64,000 nt of DNA from Gloeobacter violaceus PCC 7421 (GCF_000011385.1 NC_005125.1:3720001-3784000); one strand, 5' to 3'; positions 16,144 to 26,192 are shown, numbered from the stretch's first letter. Notes: generated by a model not told the origin, from the sequence alone. A program made the numbers and translations.

Positions 16144-16986
16144 TCACCCCAGCCAGAACACCGCCAGCCAGGTGGGCACGCCGATGCCTTCGATGAGCCA
16201 GCGAAAGAGCCGATCGTCTTCTACGCGGTAGCTGAGTGCCAAAAGGGCAATATAAAGTCCGAGCAGTCCCAGACCCGGCTGCTCCAGCAGCACCGCACAA
16301 AGCCCCACCAGGCTCCCCGAGATCGCCGAGAAGAGTCGGGCGGGACCGTCGCCCAACAGTACAGGCAGGGTGAGCGTACCCGCGATACGGTCCCCCCGCA
16401 GGTCGCGCAAATCGTTGAGGTTGACCAGGGCAGCCGCGGCAAAGAAAATGAGGCTTCCCACCAGTGCCGCGCGCCCGTTCCAGGCAGTACCGGCCGCTGC
16501 CGCCGGTACTGCGACGGTGAGCACCGCCCACAGGAGGGCGACATACGGAACTTTAGTGACCGGCAGTTGGCGCACCGCCCGACCTCCCGGCAGCACACGG
16601 CTGCTGTACACCAGGGCAAAACCGATTCCCGCCCCGATCGGCGCCAGGGCCATCGGCCGCAAACACAGCAGCATCGCGGCCACCAGGGCGGCGCCGCCAG
16701 TAAAGCGTGCGAGCGATTTTCGGTGGCGGTCCACCCAGCGGGTGCGTTCGGCAGTGTTGCTGCGATCGGCGGGGCTGTCGGCGTCCGCCAGCCGGTCGCG
16801 GTTGTAGGTCACCAGCGTCAGGGCAAAGACAAGCGCCAGCACAGCCGGGTCTTGGGGAATATTCAGCAGCTTCTGGGTGCAGGCGCTCCAGAGCACGGCC
16901 GTGAGCGCCAGTACGACATTCGGGTAGAGCAGCCAGCGCTCCAGGATGCCGACCACCCCGCCAAGCGGCGCCAAAAACCGTTTCAC
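16144..16986 (-). CDS. UbiA-like prenyltransferase family membrane protein
   Basis: 280 residues, about eight membrane helices. Two Asp-rich sites typical of UbiA-superfamily prenyltransferases are recognisable: TYNRDRLADADSPADRSN after the second helix, and NLNDLRDLRGDRIAG later in the chain. It converges with the radical-SAM gene (2-base gap). The substrate could be a quinone, chlorophyll or other acceptor; the first motif is atypical, so I do not name it. Confidence 0.7.
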   Translation of the reverse strand: MKRFLAPLGGVVGILERWLLYPNVVLALTAVLWSACTQKLLNIPQDPAVLALVFALTLVTYNRDRLADADSPADRSNTAERTRWVDRHRKSLARFTGGAALVAAMLLCLRPMALAPIGAGIGFALVYSSRVLPGGRAVRQLPVTKVPYVALLWAVLTVAVPAAAAGTAWNGRAALVGSLIFFAAAALVNLNDLRDLRGDRIAGTLTLPVLLGDGPARLFSAISGSLVGLCAVLLEQPGLGLLGLYIALLALSYRVEDDRLFRWLIEGIGVPTWLAVFWLG

Positions 16987-17024
16987 CCCCAGCCTCTATC
17001 TCGAGCGTCTTCTTCGAGGGTACG

Positions 17025-17705
17025 TCACGCCGTCTTACCAAGGGCGTGCTGTTCGCGCAGGATCTCGACCCCCCGACCGGTGCCCAGGCGGTTTGCCCCG
17101 GCAGCCAGCAGTTCGAGGGCCTGGTTCAGGGTGTGGATACCGCCCGCCACTTTGATCCCCAACTGGTTGCGCAGAATGCGCCGCAGACCCAAAATATCTT
17201 CGGGCCGCACCGGACCCGACCAACCGGCGGAGGTCTTCAGGGCAGTGACTCCGACATCGAGACACACCTCGGCGACGTGCCGGCGCTCGGTTGCATCCAG
17301 CAAGTTCAACTCCAGAATCGCCCGCACCTCACAGCCGACCGCATCGACGATCTGACCGAGTTCTTCGTAGATGGCGTTGTAGTGGCCGGATTTGATCGCC
17401 CCCAGGTTGACCATCACCTCCAGGCCCGTCACCCCCCTCGCCGCCGCCTCCTGCGCTTCGAAAAGCTTGCAGGGGGCGGTGGCCAGTCCCAGCGGAAAAC
17501 CGACGACCGTGAAGACCTGGGGTTTTTGCTTGTGCAGCAATTCGACGGCCAAAGGCGCGTACACCGGTGCTACGCAGACTGCGGCAAAGCGGTACCGCTG
17601 CGCCTCCCAACACATCTGGCGAACATCGTCTGCGGTGGCGGTCGGTTTGAGGCAAGTCTGCTCGATAAATCCGGCCAGTTCGATTTCGGGATGGCTGCTA
17701 ATCAT
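17025..17705 (-). CDS. deoC: Deoxyribose-phosphate aldolase
   Basis: 226 residues from the ATG at 17705 (MISSHPEIELAGFIEQTCLKP). Class I aldolase splitting 2-deoxyribose-5-phosphate. Markers: VCVAPVYAPLA, VVGFPLGLA, EVMVNLGAIKSG, and ALKTSAGWSG with the Schiff-base lysine. The long frame back to 18074 is an artefact overlapping the divergent gene. Length is typical. Confidence 0.92.
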   Translation of the reverse strand: MISSHPEIELAGFIEQTCLKPTATADDVRQMCWEAQRYRFAAVCVAPVYAPLAVELLHKQKPQVFTVVGFPLGLATAPCKLFEAQEAAARGVTGLEVMVNLGAIKSGHYNAIYEELGQIVDAVGCEVRAILELNLLDATERRHVAEVCLDVGVTALKTSAGWSGPVRPEDILGLRRILRNQLGIKVAGGIHTLNQALELLAAGANRLGTGRGVEILREQHALGKTA

Positions 17706-17796
17706 CGTTCGCGGTCCAAATTTCTCCACAGAATACCCCCAGTTTCTCCGAATGGTACACAGCGCTATTCTGTAGACAGCTATCAAAGGTGCGGCG

Positions 17797-18108
17797 ATGG
17801 CGCAAAACCCAAGAGACGACCAGGACGCCTTTCTGGACGGATTGGTGGTAGGAGCGGTGATCGGTTCGGTGGTGGGGGGGCTGGTCGCCAGCCTGGTCGC
17901 CCCGCGCCTGCGGCGCAACGCCGAAATCGAAGCGCCCCATCGCTCCCCCGAACCGCCCGTCTCCCCAGGGGTCGATCCAGGCACACTCGAAGACGCCCGG
18001 CGCGTGCTCGACGAAAAAATTGCCGAACTCAACCAGGCTATTGAGCAGACCCGCAGCCGTCTGTGGTCGAGCACCCAGCCGTCCCCTCCCCCAGAGATGC
18101 CATCGTGA
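17797..18108 (+). CDS. Small glycine-zipper membrane protein (YtxH-like)
   Basis: 103 residues. One hydrophobic glycine-rich segment, FLDGLVVGAVIGSVVGGLVASLVAP, is followed by a basic PRLRR and a C-terminal helix (LDEKIAELNQAIEQTRSRL) that may form a coiled coil. This layout resembles YtxH-like and other conserved cyanobacterial small proteins. Divergent from deoC, 25 bases upstream of YggT. Confidence 0.65.
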   Translation: MAQNPRDDQDAFLDGLVVGAVIGSVVGGLVASLVAPRLRRNAEIEAPHRSPEPPVSPGVDPGTLEDARRVLDEKIAELNQAIEQTRSRLWSSTQPSPPPEMPS

Positions 18109-18133
18109 ACTACCCTGGAATAAGAAACATACG

Positions 18134-18421
18134 GTGACAGTGGAGATGATCGCTCAGACTTTGGCCCCGGCGCTCAGCAACTTCATCCAGATCTACGTGG
18201 TTCTCCTGTTTGTGCGGGTTCTGCTTAGCTGGTTTCCCAATATCGATTGGTCGAGCAATCCCTGGGCTATCCTCAGCCAGCTGACCGATCCCTACCTCAA
18301 CCTTTTTCGCTCGATCATCCCGCCCTTGGGCGGCATCGACCTCTCGCCCATCCTGGCGTTTCTGGCGCTGCAGGTCGTAGGCGGTCTGCTGGTGAGCGGT
18401 CTGGCGAGCTTGCCGGTCTAG
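18134..18421 (+). CDS. YggT family membrane protein
   Basis: About 95 residues with two membrane helices and the YggT signature RVLLSWFPNIDW, NPWAILSQLTDPYLNLFRSIIPP, and SPILAFLALQVV. YggT proteins act in envelope organisation or osmotic response and, in plants and cyanobacteria, in thylakoid or nucleoid distribution. Three in-frame starts are close together (GTG 18134, GTG 18140, ATG 18146); none has a clear ribosome site, so the start is uncertain. Confidence 0.85.
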   Translation: MTVEMIAQTLAPALSNFIQIYVVLLFVRVLLSWFPNIDWSSNPWAILSQLTDPYLNLFRSIIPPLGGIDLSPILAFLALQVVGGLLVSGLASLPV

Positions 18422-18452
18422 AATAGTCGCGCATCCGCACCGAGGGGCGCCT

Positions 18453-20189
18453 ATGGCTGCTGCGATCCGCTACCGGGTGAGCATGGAAAAAGCCCATGCC
18501 CACCTTTTTGATGTCGAGATGACGATCGAGGGCTGGAGCGATTCGGCCCTGACCCTCAAGCTGCCGGTCTGGACGCCGGGATCGTACCTGGTGCGCGAGT
18601 ACAGCCGCCACCTGCAGGATTTCGAGGCCGTGGGCGCCACCGGACCGCTGCGGTGGCAGAAACTGGCCAAGCAGACCTGGCGGATGGAAGTGCCCGCAGA
18701 CGGGCAGGTGCAGGTACGCTACCGCGTCTACGCCAACGAACTGACCGTGCGCACCAGCCACCTGGATATCACCCACGCCTTCTTCAACGGGGCCTGCCTT
18801 TTTTTCTATGTGCCGGGTTGCGAATCGTCCCCGTGCGAAGTGAGCGTGGCGCCGCTCAACCCAGACTGGCGCGTCAGCACCGCCCTTGCCGCTGTGCCGG
18901 GCCGGCAGAACACCTTCCAGGCGGCCAGTTATGACGAACTGGTGGACAGTCCCTTCGAGGTGGGCACCCACCGCATCGTCCCTTTTACCGTCCAAGGCAA
19001 ACCCCACACCCTGGCTGTCTGGGGCAAGAGCAACCTCGATTACAACCGCTTCCTGCCGGATCTGGAGAGCCTCATCACCACCGAGGCAAAACTCTTCGGC
19101 AGCCTCCCCTACGAGCACTATTTGTTTCTGGTGCACTTTGCCGACGGCTACGGCGGTTTGGAGCACCGCAATTCGACGACGCTGCTCTACCCACGCTTCG
19201 AGCTAAGGGGTGACGAAAAGTATTTCAAGTTTTTGAATCTGGTCGCCCACGAATTTTTCCACCTCTGGAACGTCAAGCGCATCCGGCCTTCGACCCTCGA
19301 TCGCTTCGACTACGCCCACGAAAATTACACCCGTTCGTTGTGGTTCATGGAAGGAGCCACCAGCTACTATGACGAGCTGATCCCACTGCGTGCCGGTATC
19401 TATGACGCCACCCACTACCTCAAGCAACTGGGAACCCATATCACCCGCCTGCTCACCACCCCCGGCCGCGCGGTCCAATCGCTGGCCGAATCGAGCTTCG
19501 ACACCTGGATCAAGCTCTACCGGCCCAACGAGAACTCTCTGAATTCCCAGGTGTCCTACTACCTTAAAGGGCAACTGGTCTGCCTGCTGCTCGATCTCGA
19601 AATTCGTCTGCGCACCGACGGCGAACGCTCCCTCGACGACGCGATGCGCCATCTCTGGCAGCGCTACGGTGCGGTGGACACCAGTTTCCCAGAGGCAGAA
19701 CTCGAACCTATCATCGAGCGGGCGGTGGGCCTGGATCTAAAACTCTTTTTTGATCACGCCCTACGTTCGACCGGCGAACTGGACTTCGAGGGCCACTTCG
19801 GTCCCTTCGGCCTCCAGCTGGTGCCGACCGGCACCGACGGTGCGCCGCCCTATCTGGGATTGCGCACCCAGGAGCAAAACGGCCGCACCACGGTCCAGAA
19901 CGTCGAAGCAGGCTCTCCCGCCCAACTGGCCGGTATGGCAACCGGCGACGAGTTGGTGGCCCTGGCAGGTTGGAAGGTGACCCACGGCACGCTCAAGGAC
20001 CGTCTAGCCGACTGGCGGCCTGGGGACCGCCTCGAAGTGACATACTTTCGCCGCGAGGAGTTGCGCACCACCACCGCTCGCCTCACCGAGGCGCGTCCCG
20101 CCGCCTACACCGTCGAGCGGCGCGCCGAGGCGACCGCCCAAGAGCGCGACCGCCTCATAGCCTGGCTTGGGGAGAGAGGCCCCGCCTAG
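18453..20189 (+). CDS. M61 family peptidase with C-terminal PDZ domain
   Basis: 578 residues. A glycyl-aminopeptidase-type zinc metallopeptidase: HEFFH (His266 and His270, in VAHEFFHLWNVKRIRP), with FMEGATSYYDEL supplying the third ligand. An N-terminal beta-sandwich (MEKAHAHLFDVEMTIEGW) precedes it, and a PDZ domain follows near the end (VEAGSPAQLAGMATGDELV). No signal peptide is evident, so it is probably cytosolic. Start chosen for the GAGGGG site just upstream. Converges with the TPR gene (4-base overlap). Confidence 0.9.
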   Translation: MAAAIRYRVSMEKAHAHLFDVEMTIEGWSDSALTLKLPVWTPGSYLVREYSRHLQDFEAVGATGPLRWQKLAKQTWRMEVPADGQVQVRYRVYANELTVRTSHLDITHAFFNGACLFFYVPGCESSPCEVSVAPLNPDWRVSTALAAVPGRQNTFQAASYDELVDSPFEVGTHRIVPFTVQGKPHTLAVWGKSNLDYNRFLPDLESLITTEAKLFGSLPYEHYLFLVHFADGYGGLEHRNSTTLLYPRFELRGDEKYFKFLNLVAHEFFHLWNVKRIRPSTLDRFDYAHENYTRSLWFMEGATSYYDELIPLRAGIYDATHYLKQLGTHITRLLTTPGRAVQSLAESSFDTWIKLYRPNENSLNSQVSYYLKGQLVCLLLDLEIRLRTDGERSLDDAMRHLWQRYGAVDTSFPEAELEPIIERAVGLDLKLFFDHALRSTGELDFEGHFGPFGLQLVPTGTDGAPPYLGLRTQEQNGRTTVQNVEAGSPAQLAGMATGDELVALAGWKVTHGTLKDRLADWRPGDRLEVTYFRREELRTTTARLTEARPAAYTVERRAEATAQERDRLIAWLGERGPA

Positions 20190-21496
20190 CCTATCGCCGC
20201 GGCGATTTTTTTGAGTTCCGCCTGCAGCTTCTGGACCTGGGCGGTGTTGCCCTGGCCGGAGTAGAGGTCGATTGCCTTTTTGAGATCGGCGATTGCTTTG
20301 TCCTTTTCGCCCCGAACGGCGAGTGCCAGAGCGCGCAAACGGAAGGCCGCAGGGGACGGCTGCAACGCGATGGCCCGCTCGTAATCGGCAAGGGCTTGAC
20401 CGCTGTCGCGCAGGCGCAGGTGCAACTGGCCGCGGGTGAGGTAGGCGGCCGCTTCCCGGGGGTTCAAATCGACCTCGCGGTTGAGATCTTCGAGGGCACC
20501 TTTGAGATCACCCATCGCAAAGCGGGCGAAGCCCCGGTAGTGATAGCCGTTGCCCCGCGGGTCGAGGCGGATCGCCACGTCGTAGTCTTCGATCGCCCCC
20601 GGGCGATCTCCCAGGAAAAATCGCAACTCGCCGCGCCCGATGTGCACATCGGCGTTCGGCCCCAGGGCAAGGGCGGCGTCGAAATCGGCGAGCGCTCCTT
20701 TTTTGTCCCCGGCGGCCCGGCGGGCGTTGGCGCGGGCAACCCACGCCGAGCGCTCCTTGGAAGCGACCGCCACCGCCCGATCGGCGTCGGCGAGAGCTCC
20801 CGGCTTGTCGCCAGCAAACAAACGCACCTCGACGCGCTCGATGAGGGCGTGCAGGTGGCTGGGCTCAAGGCGCAAGACCTCGGCGTAGTCGGCCAGGGCC
20901 AACTGCACCTTGCCGCTCTGGCGGTAGAGCTTGGCGCGGTTCTGATAGCCGGCCGGGTCGCTGGGATCCAGGCGGATCATCTGGGTGTAATCGGCAATCG
21001 CCCCTGCGATGTCCCCCAGGGAGCGGCGCACACCCGCCCGGTTTTCGTAAGCCGAGGCGTCCTTCGGATCGAGGTGGATGAGCACGGTGTAATCGTCCGC
21101 GGCGGCCTCTAGCTTGCCCACCTCCACGTGCAGATCGCCGCGGCTGTCGTAGGCGAAACGGTTGTCGGGCTCCAGCCGGATGGCTTCGGTGTAATCGGCC
21201 GCCGCTCCTTCGAGATCCCCCAGGTCGTGGCGCACACCCGCCCGGGCCAGATAGGCCGATGCGCGGGTCGGATCGCGGCGAATGGCTTCACCGTAGAATT
21301 CGGCGGCACCGCGCAGATCGCCCGCCGCGTAGCGCTGCTGGCCATCCTGAAACGCTTGAAAGAAGCTGCCCGGGCGAATGTCCGCCAGAAGCAAAGCAGG
21401 GGCGGGTGAAGGCTCCGCATGCACAGCAGCCGACACCGACACCAGCAGTAGCAGGGCTGTACCGAGACCGAGAGAATGGCGAGTCGAGAGCATCAT
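20186..21496 (-). CDS. Secreted TPR-repeat protein
   Basis: 436 residues from the ATG at 21496 (MMLSTRHSLGLG), with a signal peptide ending near AAVHA. The rest is roughly eleven 34-residue tetratricopeptide repeats with the motif A..DY..AIRLDP..A....R, built from many near-identical units. It is likely a periplasmic scaffold for protein-protein contacts; no partner is indicated. A shorter relative is at 40566. A palindrome 50 bases upstream (21547-21560) may be regulatory. Confidence 0.85.
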   Translation of the reverse strand: MMLSTRHSLGLGTALLLLVSVSAAVHAEPSPAPALLLADIRPGSFFQAFQDGQQRYAAGDLRGAAEFYGEAIRRDPTRASAYLARAGVRHDLGDLEGAAADYTEAIRLEPDNRFAYDSRGDLHVEVGKLEAAADDYTVLIHLDPKDASAYENRAGVRRSLGDIAGAIADYTQMIRLDPSDPAGYQNRAKLYRQSGKVQLALADYAEVLRLEPSHLHALIERVEVRLFAGDKPGALADADRAVAVASKERSAWVARANARRAAGDKKGALADFDAALALGPNADVHIGRGELRFFLGDRPGAIEDYDVAIRLDPRGNGYHYRGFARFAMGDLKGALEDLNREVDLNPREAAAYLTRGQLHLRLRDSGQALADYERAIALQPSPAAFRLRALALAVRGEKDKAIADLKKAIDLYSGQGNTAQVQKLQAELKKIAAAIG

Positions 21497-21546
21497 TGTA
21501 TTAAAAACGGTGAACGACAGACGGCAAGGATGTAAAGCAATCGAAA

Positions 21547-21560
21547 CAATCAAATGATTG
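21547..21560 (-). promoter_or_regulatory. Palindrome upstream of the TPR gene
   Basis: CAATCAAATGATTG, two 6-base arms around AA, lies 51 bases before the TPR start at 21496. A position close to a promoter suggests an operator, but no known regulator is matched. Confidence 0.25.
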
Positions 21561-21743
21561 AATACTCACACAATAAATTGCGGTTGTTTTGAGGTCTTGT
21601 ATCTCAAGGCACATATAGAGAGAATTCCATTCTTGAGGCGTTTGCCCGCCCGTTTGCCCTAGGGGAACCCTGGGTGAGTCGCAACCCGACTGAATATTAC
21701 CCTAAAGTTCTCGATGGTTTGATGAATTGGCCATAGAAAACAT

Positions 21744-22898
21744 CTATAGCTCGACTAGGCTGGCGGCATCCGCCGGCTTTTCGCGCATCAGATCGACGAA
21801 TTGGGCAAACAGGTAATCGGCGTCGTGGGGGCCGGGGCTGGCCTCGGGATGGTACTGCACCGAGAAGACCGGCAGTTCGCGGTGGCGTAGGCCCTCTACG
21901 GTCCGATCGTTGAGGTTGAGGTGGGTGATTTCGATATTTGCCCCGGCCAGCGAGGCGTCATCTACCGCGAAACCGTGGTTCTGGCTGGTGATTTCGACGC
22001 GGTTGTTGAAGCTGGCCGGCTGGTTGAGGCCGCGGTGTCCGAACTTGAGTTTGTAGGTCTCGCCGCCCAGGGCCAGGGCCAGAATTTGGTGGCCCAGACA
22101 GATGCCGAACATCGGCTTGCGGCTTTTGAGCAATCCCTGGACGGTCTCGATGCCGTAGCGCACCGCCGCCGGGTCGCCCGGGCCATTGGAAAGAAAAATG
22201 CCGTCCGGTCGATAGGCGAGGATCGCCTCGACACCGGTATCGGCCGGTACGACGATCACTTCGCAGCCGTAGCTGGCCAGACGGCGCAGGATGTTGTGCT
22301 TGATGCCGAAGTCGATGGCCACCACCCGCAGGGGCCGTTCCCCTGCGGCGGCCCGCGTGGCAAGCCAGTCGGCGGCGGTACTTTCCGACCATGTGTAGGG
22401 AGCGGCGGTGGTCACCCGGGGCACCAGATCGAGCCCCTGCATCGCGGGAGCCTCCTGCAGGCGGGCGAGCAACGCCTCGGTGGAGAGTTCTGTGGAGATG
22501 GCGCCGTTCATTGCCCCGCGGCTGCGCAGGTGACGGGTGAGGGCGCGGGTGTCGATGCTGGCGATGGCGACGATGGCGTGGTCCTTCAGGTAATCCCCAA
22601 GACTCTGGGTAGCACGCCAGGAACTGGGCCGCCCAGCGACGTTGTGGGCGATCACCCCGCGCACCTGGGGCCGGTCCGATTCGGCATCTTCAAGGTTGAC
22701 GCCGGTGTTGCCCAGTTCGGGGTACGTGAAGGCAACGATCTGCCCGCAGTAGCTGGGATCGGTCAGCACTTCCTGATAGCCGGTCATGCCGGTATTGAAG
22801 ACCACCTCGCCCACACTGGTACCCGGCGCCCCGAACGACCAGCCCTCAAAAGCCGTGCCGTCCTCCAGCACCAGTCGCGCCACCGTTCGCTGCGCCAT
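21744..22898 (-). CDS. carA: Carbamoyl-phosphate synthase small subunit
   Basis: 384 residues from the ATG at 22898 ([14 protein letters not shown]). It is the glutaminase subunit feeding ammonia to CarB for arginine and pyrimidine synthesis. Class I amidotransferase residues: GICLGHQ with the nucleophile cysteine, and [14 protein letters not shown] with His and Glu. The N-terminal CPSase domain has [17 protein letters not shown]. carB is not in the window. Confidence 0.95.
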   Translation of the reverse strand: MAQRTVARLVLEDGTAFEGWSFGAPGTSVGEVVFNTGMTGYQEVLTDPSYCGQIVAFTYPELGNTGVNLEDAESDRPQVRGVIAHNVAGRPSSWRATQSLGDYLKDHAIVAIASIDTRALTRHLRSRGAMNGAISTELSTEALLARLQEAPAMQGLDLVPRVTTAAPYTWSESTAADWLATRAAAGERPLRVVAIDFGIKHNILRRLASYGCEVIVVPADTGVEAILAYRPDGIFLSNGPGDPAAVRYGIETVQGLLKSRKPMFGICLGHQILALALGGETYKLKFGHRGLNQPASFNNRVEITSQNHGFAVDDASLAGANIEITHLNLNDRTVEGLRHRELPVFSVQYHPEASPGPHDADYLFAQFVDLMREKPADAASLVEL

Positions 22899-22955
22899 CG
22901 CCCTGCCCCGCTGCCCAAAAATCTTTCCCAAGCTAGCAAATCGGCAGGCGAAGCA

Positions 22956-23192
22956 CTACGAAGTGCTCTCAGCGGCGGCACCGCTCTCGGCAAGCTGGTC
23001 CTGGCGCAGCCAGACGGGCGGCGTCGGCACCGCACCGAACTTGATCAGTGCGTAGTCCCCGCGCATATCGAGCACCTCTCCGTCGGTCTCAAACAGATAG
23101 GACGGCCAGCGGGTGTCGTTGGCGAGCGCCTCCAGGCTGTTGTCGAGTTTGTCGCGCACGGCGCGCACGAGTGAACCTTTTTTGATCGGCAT
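22956..23192 (-). CDS. ndhO: NAD(P)H-quinone oxidoreductase subunit O
   Basis: 78 residues. [41 protein letters not shown] closely follows the NdhO pattern; NdhO is a peripheral subunit of the cyanobacterial/chloroplast NDH-1 complex. Its presence is one of the best phylum markers in the window. It stands 57 bases upstream of carA on the same strand. Confidence 0.9.
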   Translation of the reverse strand: MPIKKGSLVRAVRDKLDNSLEALANDTRWPSYLFETDGEVLDMRGDYALIKFGAVPTPPVWLRQDQLAESGAAAESTS

Positions 23193-23252
23193 CGTTATAC
23201 GTAATCAGGTAATAATTTCAAACTAGCAGCAACAGGTAGATTGTCGGGCGGC

Positions 23253-23570
23253 TCACGCCTCGGGCGGGTGCGGCAGGACGCGCAGCCGCTCGCGCAGTGC
23301 CTGGGCAGGGGAGAAGACGGCGTTCCAGGCGGCAGGAACCAGCACCGGCTGGCCGGTGCGCGGGTGGATGTTGGTGCGGGCGGGGCGGCGGCGCACTTGA
23401 AAACTGCCGAACCCGGACAGCTTGACGGTGCGGCCCTGGGCAAGGGCGTCGGCGATCACCTCGAGGGCCGCATCGAGGGCGGCGCCGGCGGTCTTCTGGG
23501 TCAACCCGTCGACCCGTGAGGCCATCTGCTGGAGCAGTTGCTGCCGGTTGAGCGGTTCTAGATAGTTCAT
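23253..23570 (-). CDS. HU/IHF family DNA-binding protein
   Basis: 105 residues from the ATG at 23570 (MNYLEPLNRQQLLQQMA). The HU fold is marked by KTAGAALDAALEVIADAL, VKLSGFGSFQVRRRPARTNIHPRTGQP (the DNA-binding arm) and AAWNAVFSPAQALRE. Nucleoid-associated protein. An in-frame extension upstream to 23747 is rejected because it crosses a strong hairpin with a T-run (23584-23614) located in the leader. Confidence 0.88.
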   Translation of the reverse strand: MNYLEPLNRQQLLQQMASRVDGLTQKTAGAALDAALEVIADALAQGRTVKLSGFGSFQVRRRPARTNIHPRTGQPVLVPAAWNAVFSPAQALRERLRVLPHPPEA

Positions 23571-23583
23571 GGGTGGTAGAAAC

Positions 23584-23614
23584 AAAAAAGTGGCCTGGTG
23601 TAAACCGGACCACT
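23584..23614 (-). terminator. Terminator-like hairpin in the leader of the HU gene
   Basis: On the minus strand, AGTGGTCCGG pairs with CCAGGCCACT around TTTACA (one mismatch and a wobble), followed at once by TTTTTT. It lies 14-44 bases before the HU start codon, so it may attenuate HU expression, or stop antisense reading from rpe upstream. Confidence 0.55.
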
Positions 23615-23685
23615 CATTATTAGCTTGGGTGGGGAGGCGCATGGACCCAATGCAGGCATAGTGCAAGATCTCGCCAACGGGTTCT

Positions 23686-24540
23686 GTGTTGCAGACTACC
23701 GCCGCGTTAGGCTGGAAGCACGAACGGATCGCAGCTGGAGCGCACACCCTGGTTTATACCTTTGTCGAGCGAACCCAAAATTGGGACGACGCCAGTATCT
23801 ATAGTCGCACGGCCGGCAATGGCCCGCCGGTGTTGCTTGTGCACAGCCTTGGGGGCACCTCCGAGCATTGGCGCTTTACAATGCCGTTTCTGGCGCAGCG
23901 AGGCTTTGGAGCGACTGCCCTCGATCTGCCGGGCCACGGCGCCTCGGGGATGCCCGCAGGAGAACTCAGCCCCCGCTGGCTGGGGGCTGCCCTCGCGAGG
24001 TCTTTACAGCAGCCGACTCTGCTGGTGGGCAACAGCCTCGGGGGTTGGGTGGCTCTGCGCGCCTACCTCGAACGCCCGCAAATGGTGCTTGGAATTTGTC
24101 TGGTGGCGGCTGCCGGTCTGGAGGGCATGCCCACCCGCCCAGAAAAGCTGACCCTTGGCCCCAGCGGCGTGGACCTGCTGGGTGGTCTGCTCGCCACCGC
24201 CTTCTATCGGCCCGAGGCTCTTTCTGAAGAGGTGCGCGGCAGTTTCTGGCGCGGCGTCATCGCCCCCGCCCTGCTGCGGCTCAGCCCCCAGGGAACGCTC
24301 GACAGCGCGGCCCTCGCCCGGGTGCGCTGCCCGGTGCTCGTTGTCTGGGGCAAAGAGGACCGCATTTTGCCGGTCAGTTGGGCAGAAAAGTTCGCCCGCG
24401 CCCTGCCGCTGCACAAGCTCGCCGTTCTCCCCGACTGCGGACACCTGCCCCAACTGGAGTGCCCGGACGCTTTTCACCACGAATTGCTCGCCTTTGCGGA
24501 GGTGTTTCGCCCCAGAATGGGTGGCAGTGGGAGGGTTTGA
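23686..24540 (+). CDS. Alpha/beta hydrolase
   Basis: 284 residues from a TTG. The core is complete: [15 protein letters not shown] (oxyanion region), [11 protein letters not shown] with the nucleophile serine, [16 protein letters not shown] with the acidic residue, and [15 protein letters not shown] with the histidine. The first ~37 residues precede the family core and no better start is evident. Stops one base before ispF begins, so the two are probably co-expressed. Substrate unknown. Confidence 0.8.
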   Translation: MLQTTAALGWKHERIAAGAHTLVYTFVERTQNWDDASIYSRTAGNGPPVLLVHSLGGTSEHWRFTMPFLAQRGFGATALDLPGHGASGMPAGELSPRWLGAALARSLQQPTLLVGNSLGGWVALRAYLERPQMVLGICLVAAAGLEGMPTRPEKLTLGPSGVDLLGGLLATAFYRPEALSEEVRGSFWRGVIAPALLRLSPQGTLDSAALARVRCPVLVVWGKEDRILPVSWAEKFARALPLHKLAVLPDCGHLPQLECPDAFHHELLAFAEVFRPRMGGSGRV

Positions 24541-24541
24541 A

Positions 24542-25012
24542 ATGCGCATCGGCAACGGCTACGACTTTCACCGCCTGGTCGAAGGGCGGCGCTTGATCTT
24601 GGGGGGTGTCGAGATTCCCTACCGCCTGGGCCTGCTCGGTCACAGCGACGCAGATCTGCTCACCCACGCGATCACCGACGCCCTTTTGGGGGCCGCCTGC
24701 CTGGGCGATATCGGCCGACACTTCCCGCCGGGCGATCCCCAGTGGCAGGACGTCTCGAGTCTGCTGCTGCTTTCGAAGGTGCTCGAACTGGTGCGCGGGC
24801 GCGGTCTGCGGCTTTCGAACGTCGATGCGGTGGTGGTGGCGGAGCGGCCGAAGCTCGCTCCCCATATCCCGGCCATCCGCCAGAGTCTGGCGGGCGCATT
24901 GGGTTTACCCCTCGACCGATTGAGCGTCAAGGCCACGACCAACGAGGGCCTCGGCCCCGTGGGCGAAGGCCTTGCTATGGCCTGTCACGCGGTGGTGCTC
25001 CTCGAAGAATAG
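24542..25012 (+). CDS. ispF: 2-C-methyl-D-erythritol 2,4-cyclodiphosphate synthase
   Basis: 156 residues. Converts CDP-ME-phosphate to MEcPP in the MEP isoprenoid pathway. Metal-binding [11 protein letters not shown] (DxH) and [18 protein letters not shown], then [12 protein letters not shown] at the C-terminus. The ATG follows the hydrolase stop immediately. Converges with rpe. Confidence 0.95.
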   Translation: MRIGNGYDFHRLVEGRRLILGGVEIPYRLGLLGHSDADLLTHAITDALLGAACLGDIGRHFPPGDPQWQDVSSLLLLSKVLELVRGRGLRLSNVDAVVVAERPKLAPHIPAIRQSLAGALGLPLDRLSVKATTNEGLGPVGEGLAMACHAVVLLEE

Positions 25013-25019
25013 GCAGGCG

Positions 25020-25721
25020 CTACACCTGGGCGGCCACTTCCACCGCCGGGCGGTGGCTGGCGCGCACCCCTTCGATCGCCTCGGCGTAGCGGGCCGGGCC
25101 GACCCCAAACACTCCCGAGCCCGAGACGATGGCGTTGGCACCCACCTCGAGCACCTGCCAGGTGTTGGAAGGCTTCAGGCCGCCGTCCACTTCGATCCAC
25201 GGGTCGAGGCCGCGCTCCTCGCACATCGACTTGAGCCGGGCAATCTTGGGCAGCACCTGCGGAATGAAGCTTTGGCCGCCGAAGCCGGGGTTGACGCTCA
25301 TGACGAGTACCAAGTCGCACAGGTCGAGGACGTACTCGATGAGGCTCAAAGGTGTGGACGGATTGAGCGACACACCCGCCTGTTTGCCCAGTTCTTTGAT
25401 CTGCGAGAGCGCCCGGTGCAGGTGCACCGTCGAGTTGTGTTCGCAATGGACGGTGATGATGTCGGCACCCGCCTTGGCAAAATCGGCGATGTACTTCTCG
25501 GGCTCGACAATCATCAGGTGCACATCGAGCACTTTCTGGGTCACCGGCCGGATCGCCTTGACGATGAGCGGTCCAATCGTGATGTTGGGCACAAAGCGCC
25601 CGTCCATGACATCGACGTGGATCCAGTCTGCTCCGGCTTCATCAATGGCATGAATCTCCTCGCCGAGGCGGGCAAAGTCGGCCGACAAAATCGACGGGGC
25701 GACAACAACGGGCTTGGCCAT
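25020..25721 (-). CDS. rpe: Ribulose-phosphate 3-epimerase
   Basis: 233 residues. Interconverts ribulose-5-phosphate and xylulose-5-phosphate in the Calvin and pentose-phosphate cycles. Motifs: [56 protein letters not shown] and [11 protein letters not shown]. The start is preceded by an AGGAGGTT-type site. Converges with ispF. Confidence 0.96.
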   Translation of the reverse strand: MAKPVVVAPSILSADFARLGEEIHAIDEAGADWIHVDVMDGRFVPNITIGPLIVKAIRPVTQKVLDVHLMIVEPEKYIADFAKAGADIITVHCEHNSTVHLHRALSQIKELGKQAGVSLNPSTPLSLIEYVLDLCDLVLVMSVNPGFGGQSFIPQVLPKIARLKSMCEERGLDPWIEVDGGLKPSNTWQVLEVGANAIVSGSGVFGVGPARYAEAIEGVRASHRPAVEVAAQV

Positions 25722-25832
25722 GGGTCGAGAACCTCCTGGTGCGTCTGCCCCCCAGTTTACTACTTTTAATTAAGGGGACCGGTTCAGCCGTCAGGTTATG
25801 GCGAAGTAAACAATCAGCTAACATATTGCAAT

Positions 25833-26186
25833 ATGAATCTGTTGCCGACCCAGATTTACCGCGCCGATACCGCCCAGTGTGTGGCTGAGGTGATGGTTCC
25901 TCCCACGCAGCAGCCCGGCAGTTTTGTTGAGGTCGAAGGGGCAATCTACGCGGTGCTCGAACGCCGCCACCGCTACAGCCTGCGCTGCGGGCGCTACCGC
26001 CTCGACCGCATCGTGCTCTATGTGCAACCGGCCCAGGGCACCCTGGGCGAGCGCAAACTCCACCAGGGCCACTGGGTAATCGGCGATCCGACTTGCCGCT
26101 TCAACGCGCGCTCGGCGCTGATTCGCTGCGCCCAAAACCCGAGCGGCCCCTGCGACGGTTGCCGCTACTACGAAATGGCGGAATAG
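25833..26186 (+). CDS. DUF6464 family protein (conserved in cyanobacteria)
   Basis: 117 residues. YAVLERRHRYSLRCGRYRLDRIVLYVQ and the C-terminal CRFNARSALIRCAQNPSGPCDGCRYYE with five cysteines match a family found in nearly all cyanobacteria. The cysteine cluster suggests a metal site. Function unknown. Divergent from rpe. Confidence 0.82.
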   Translation: MNLLPTQIYRADTAQCVAEVMVPPTQQPGSFVEVEGAIYAVLERRHRYSLRCGRYRLDRIVLYVQPAQGTLGERKLHQGHWVIGDPTCRFNARSALIRCAQNPSGPCDGCRYYEMAE

Positions 26187-26192
26187 CGGGCT

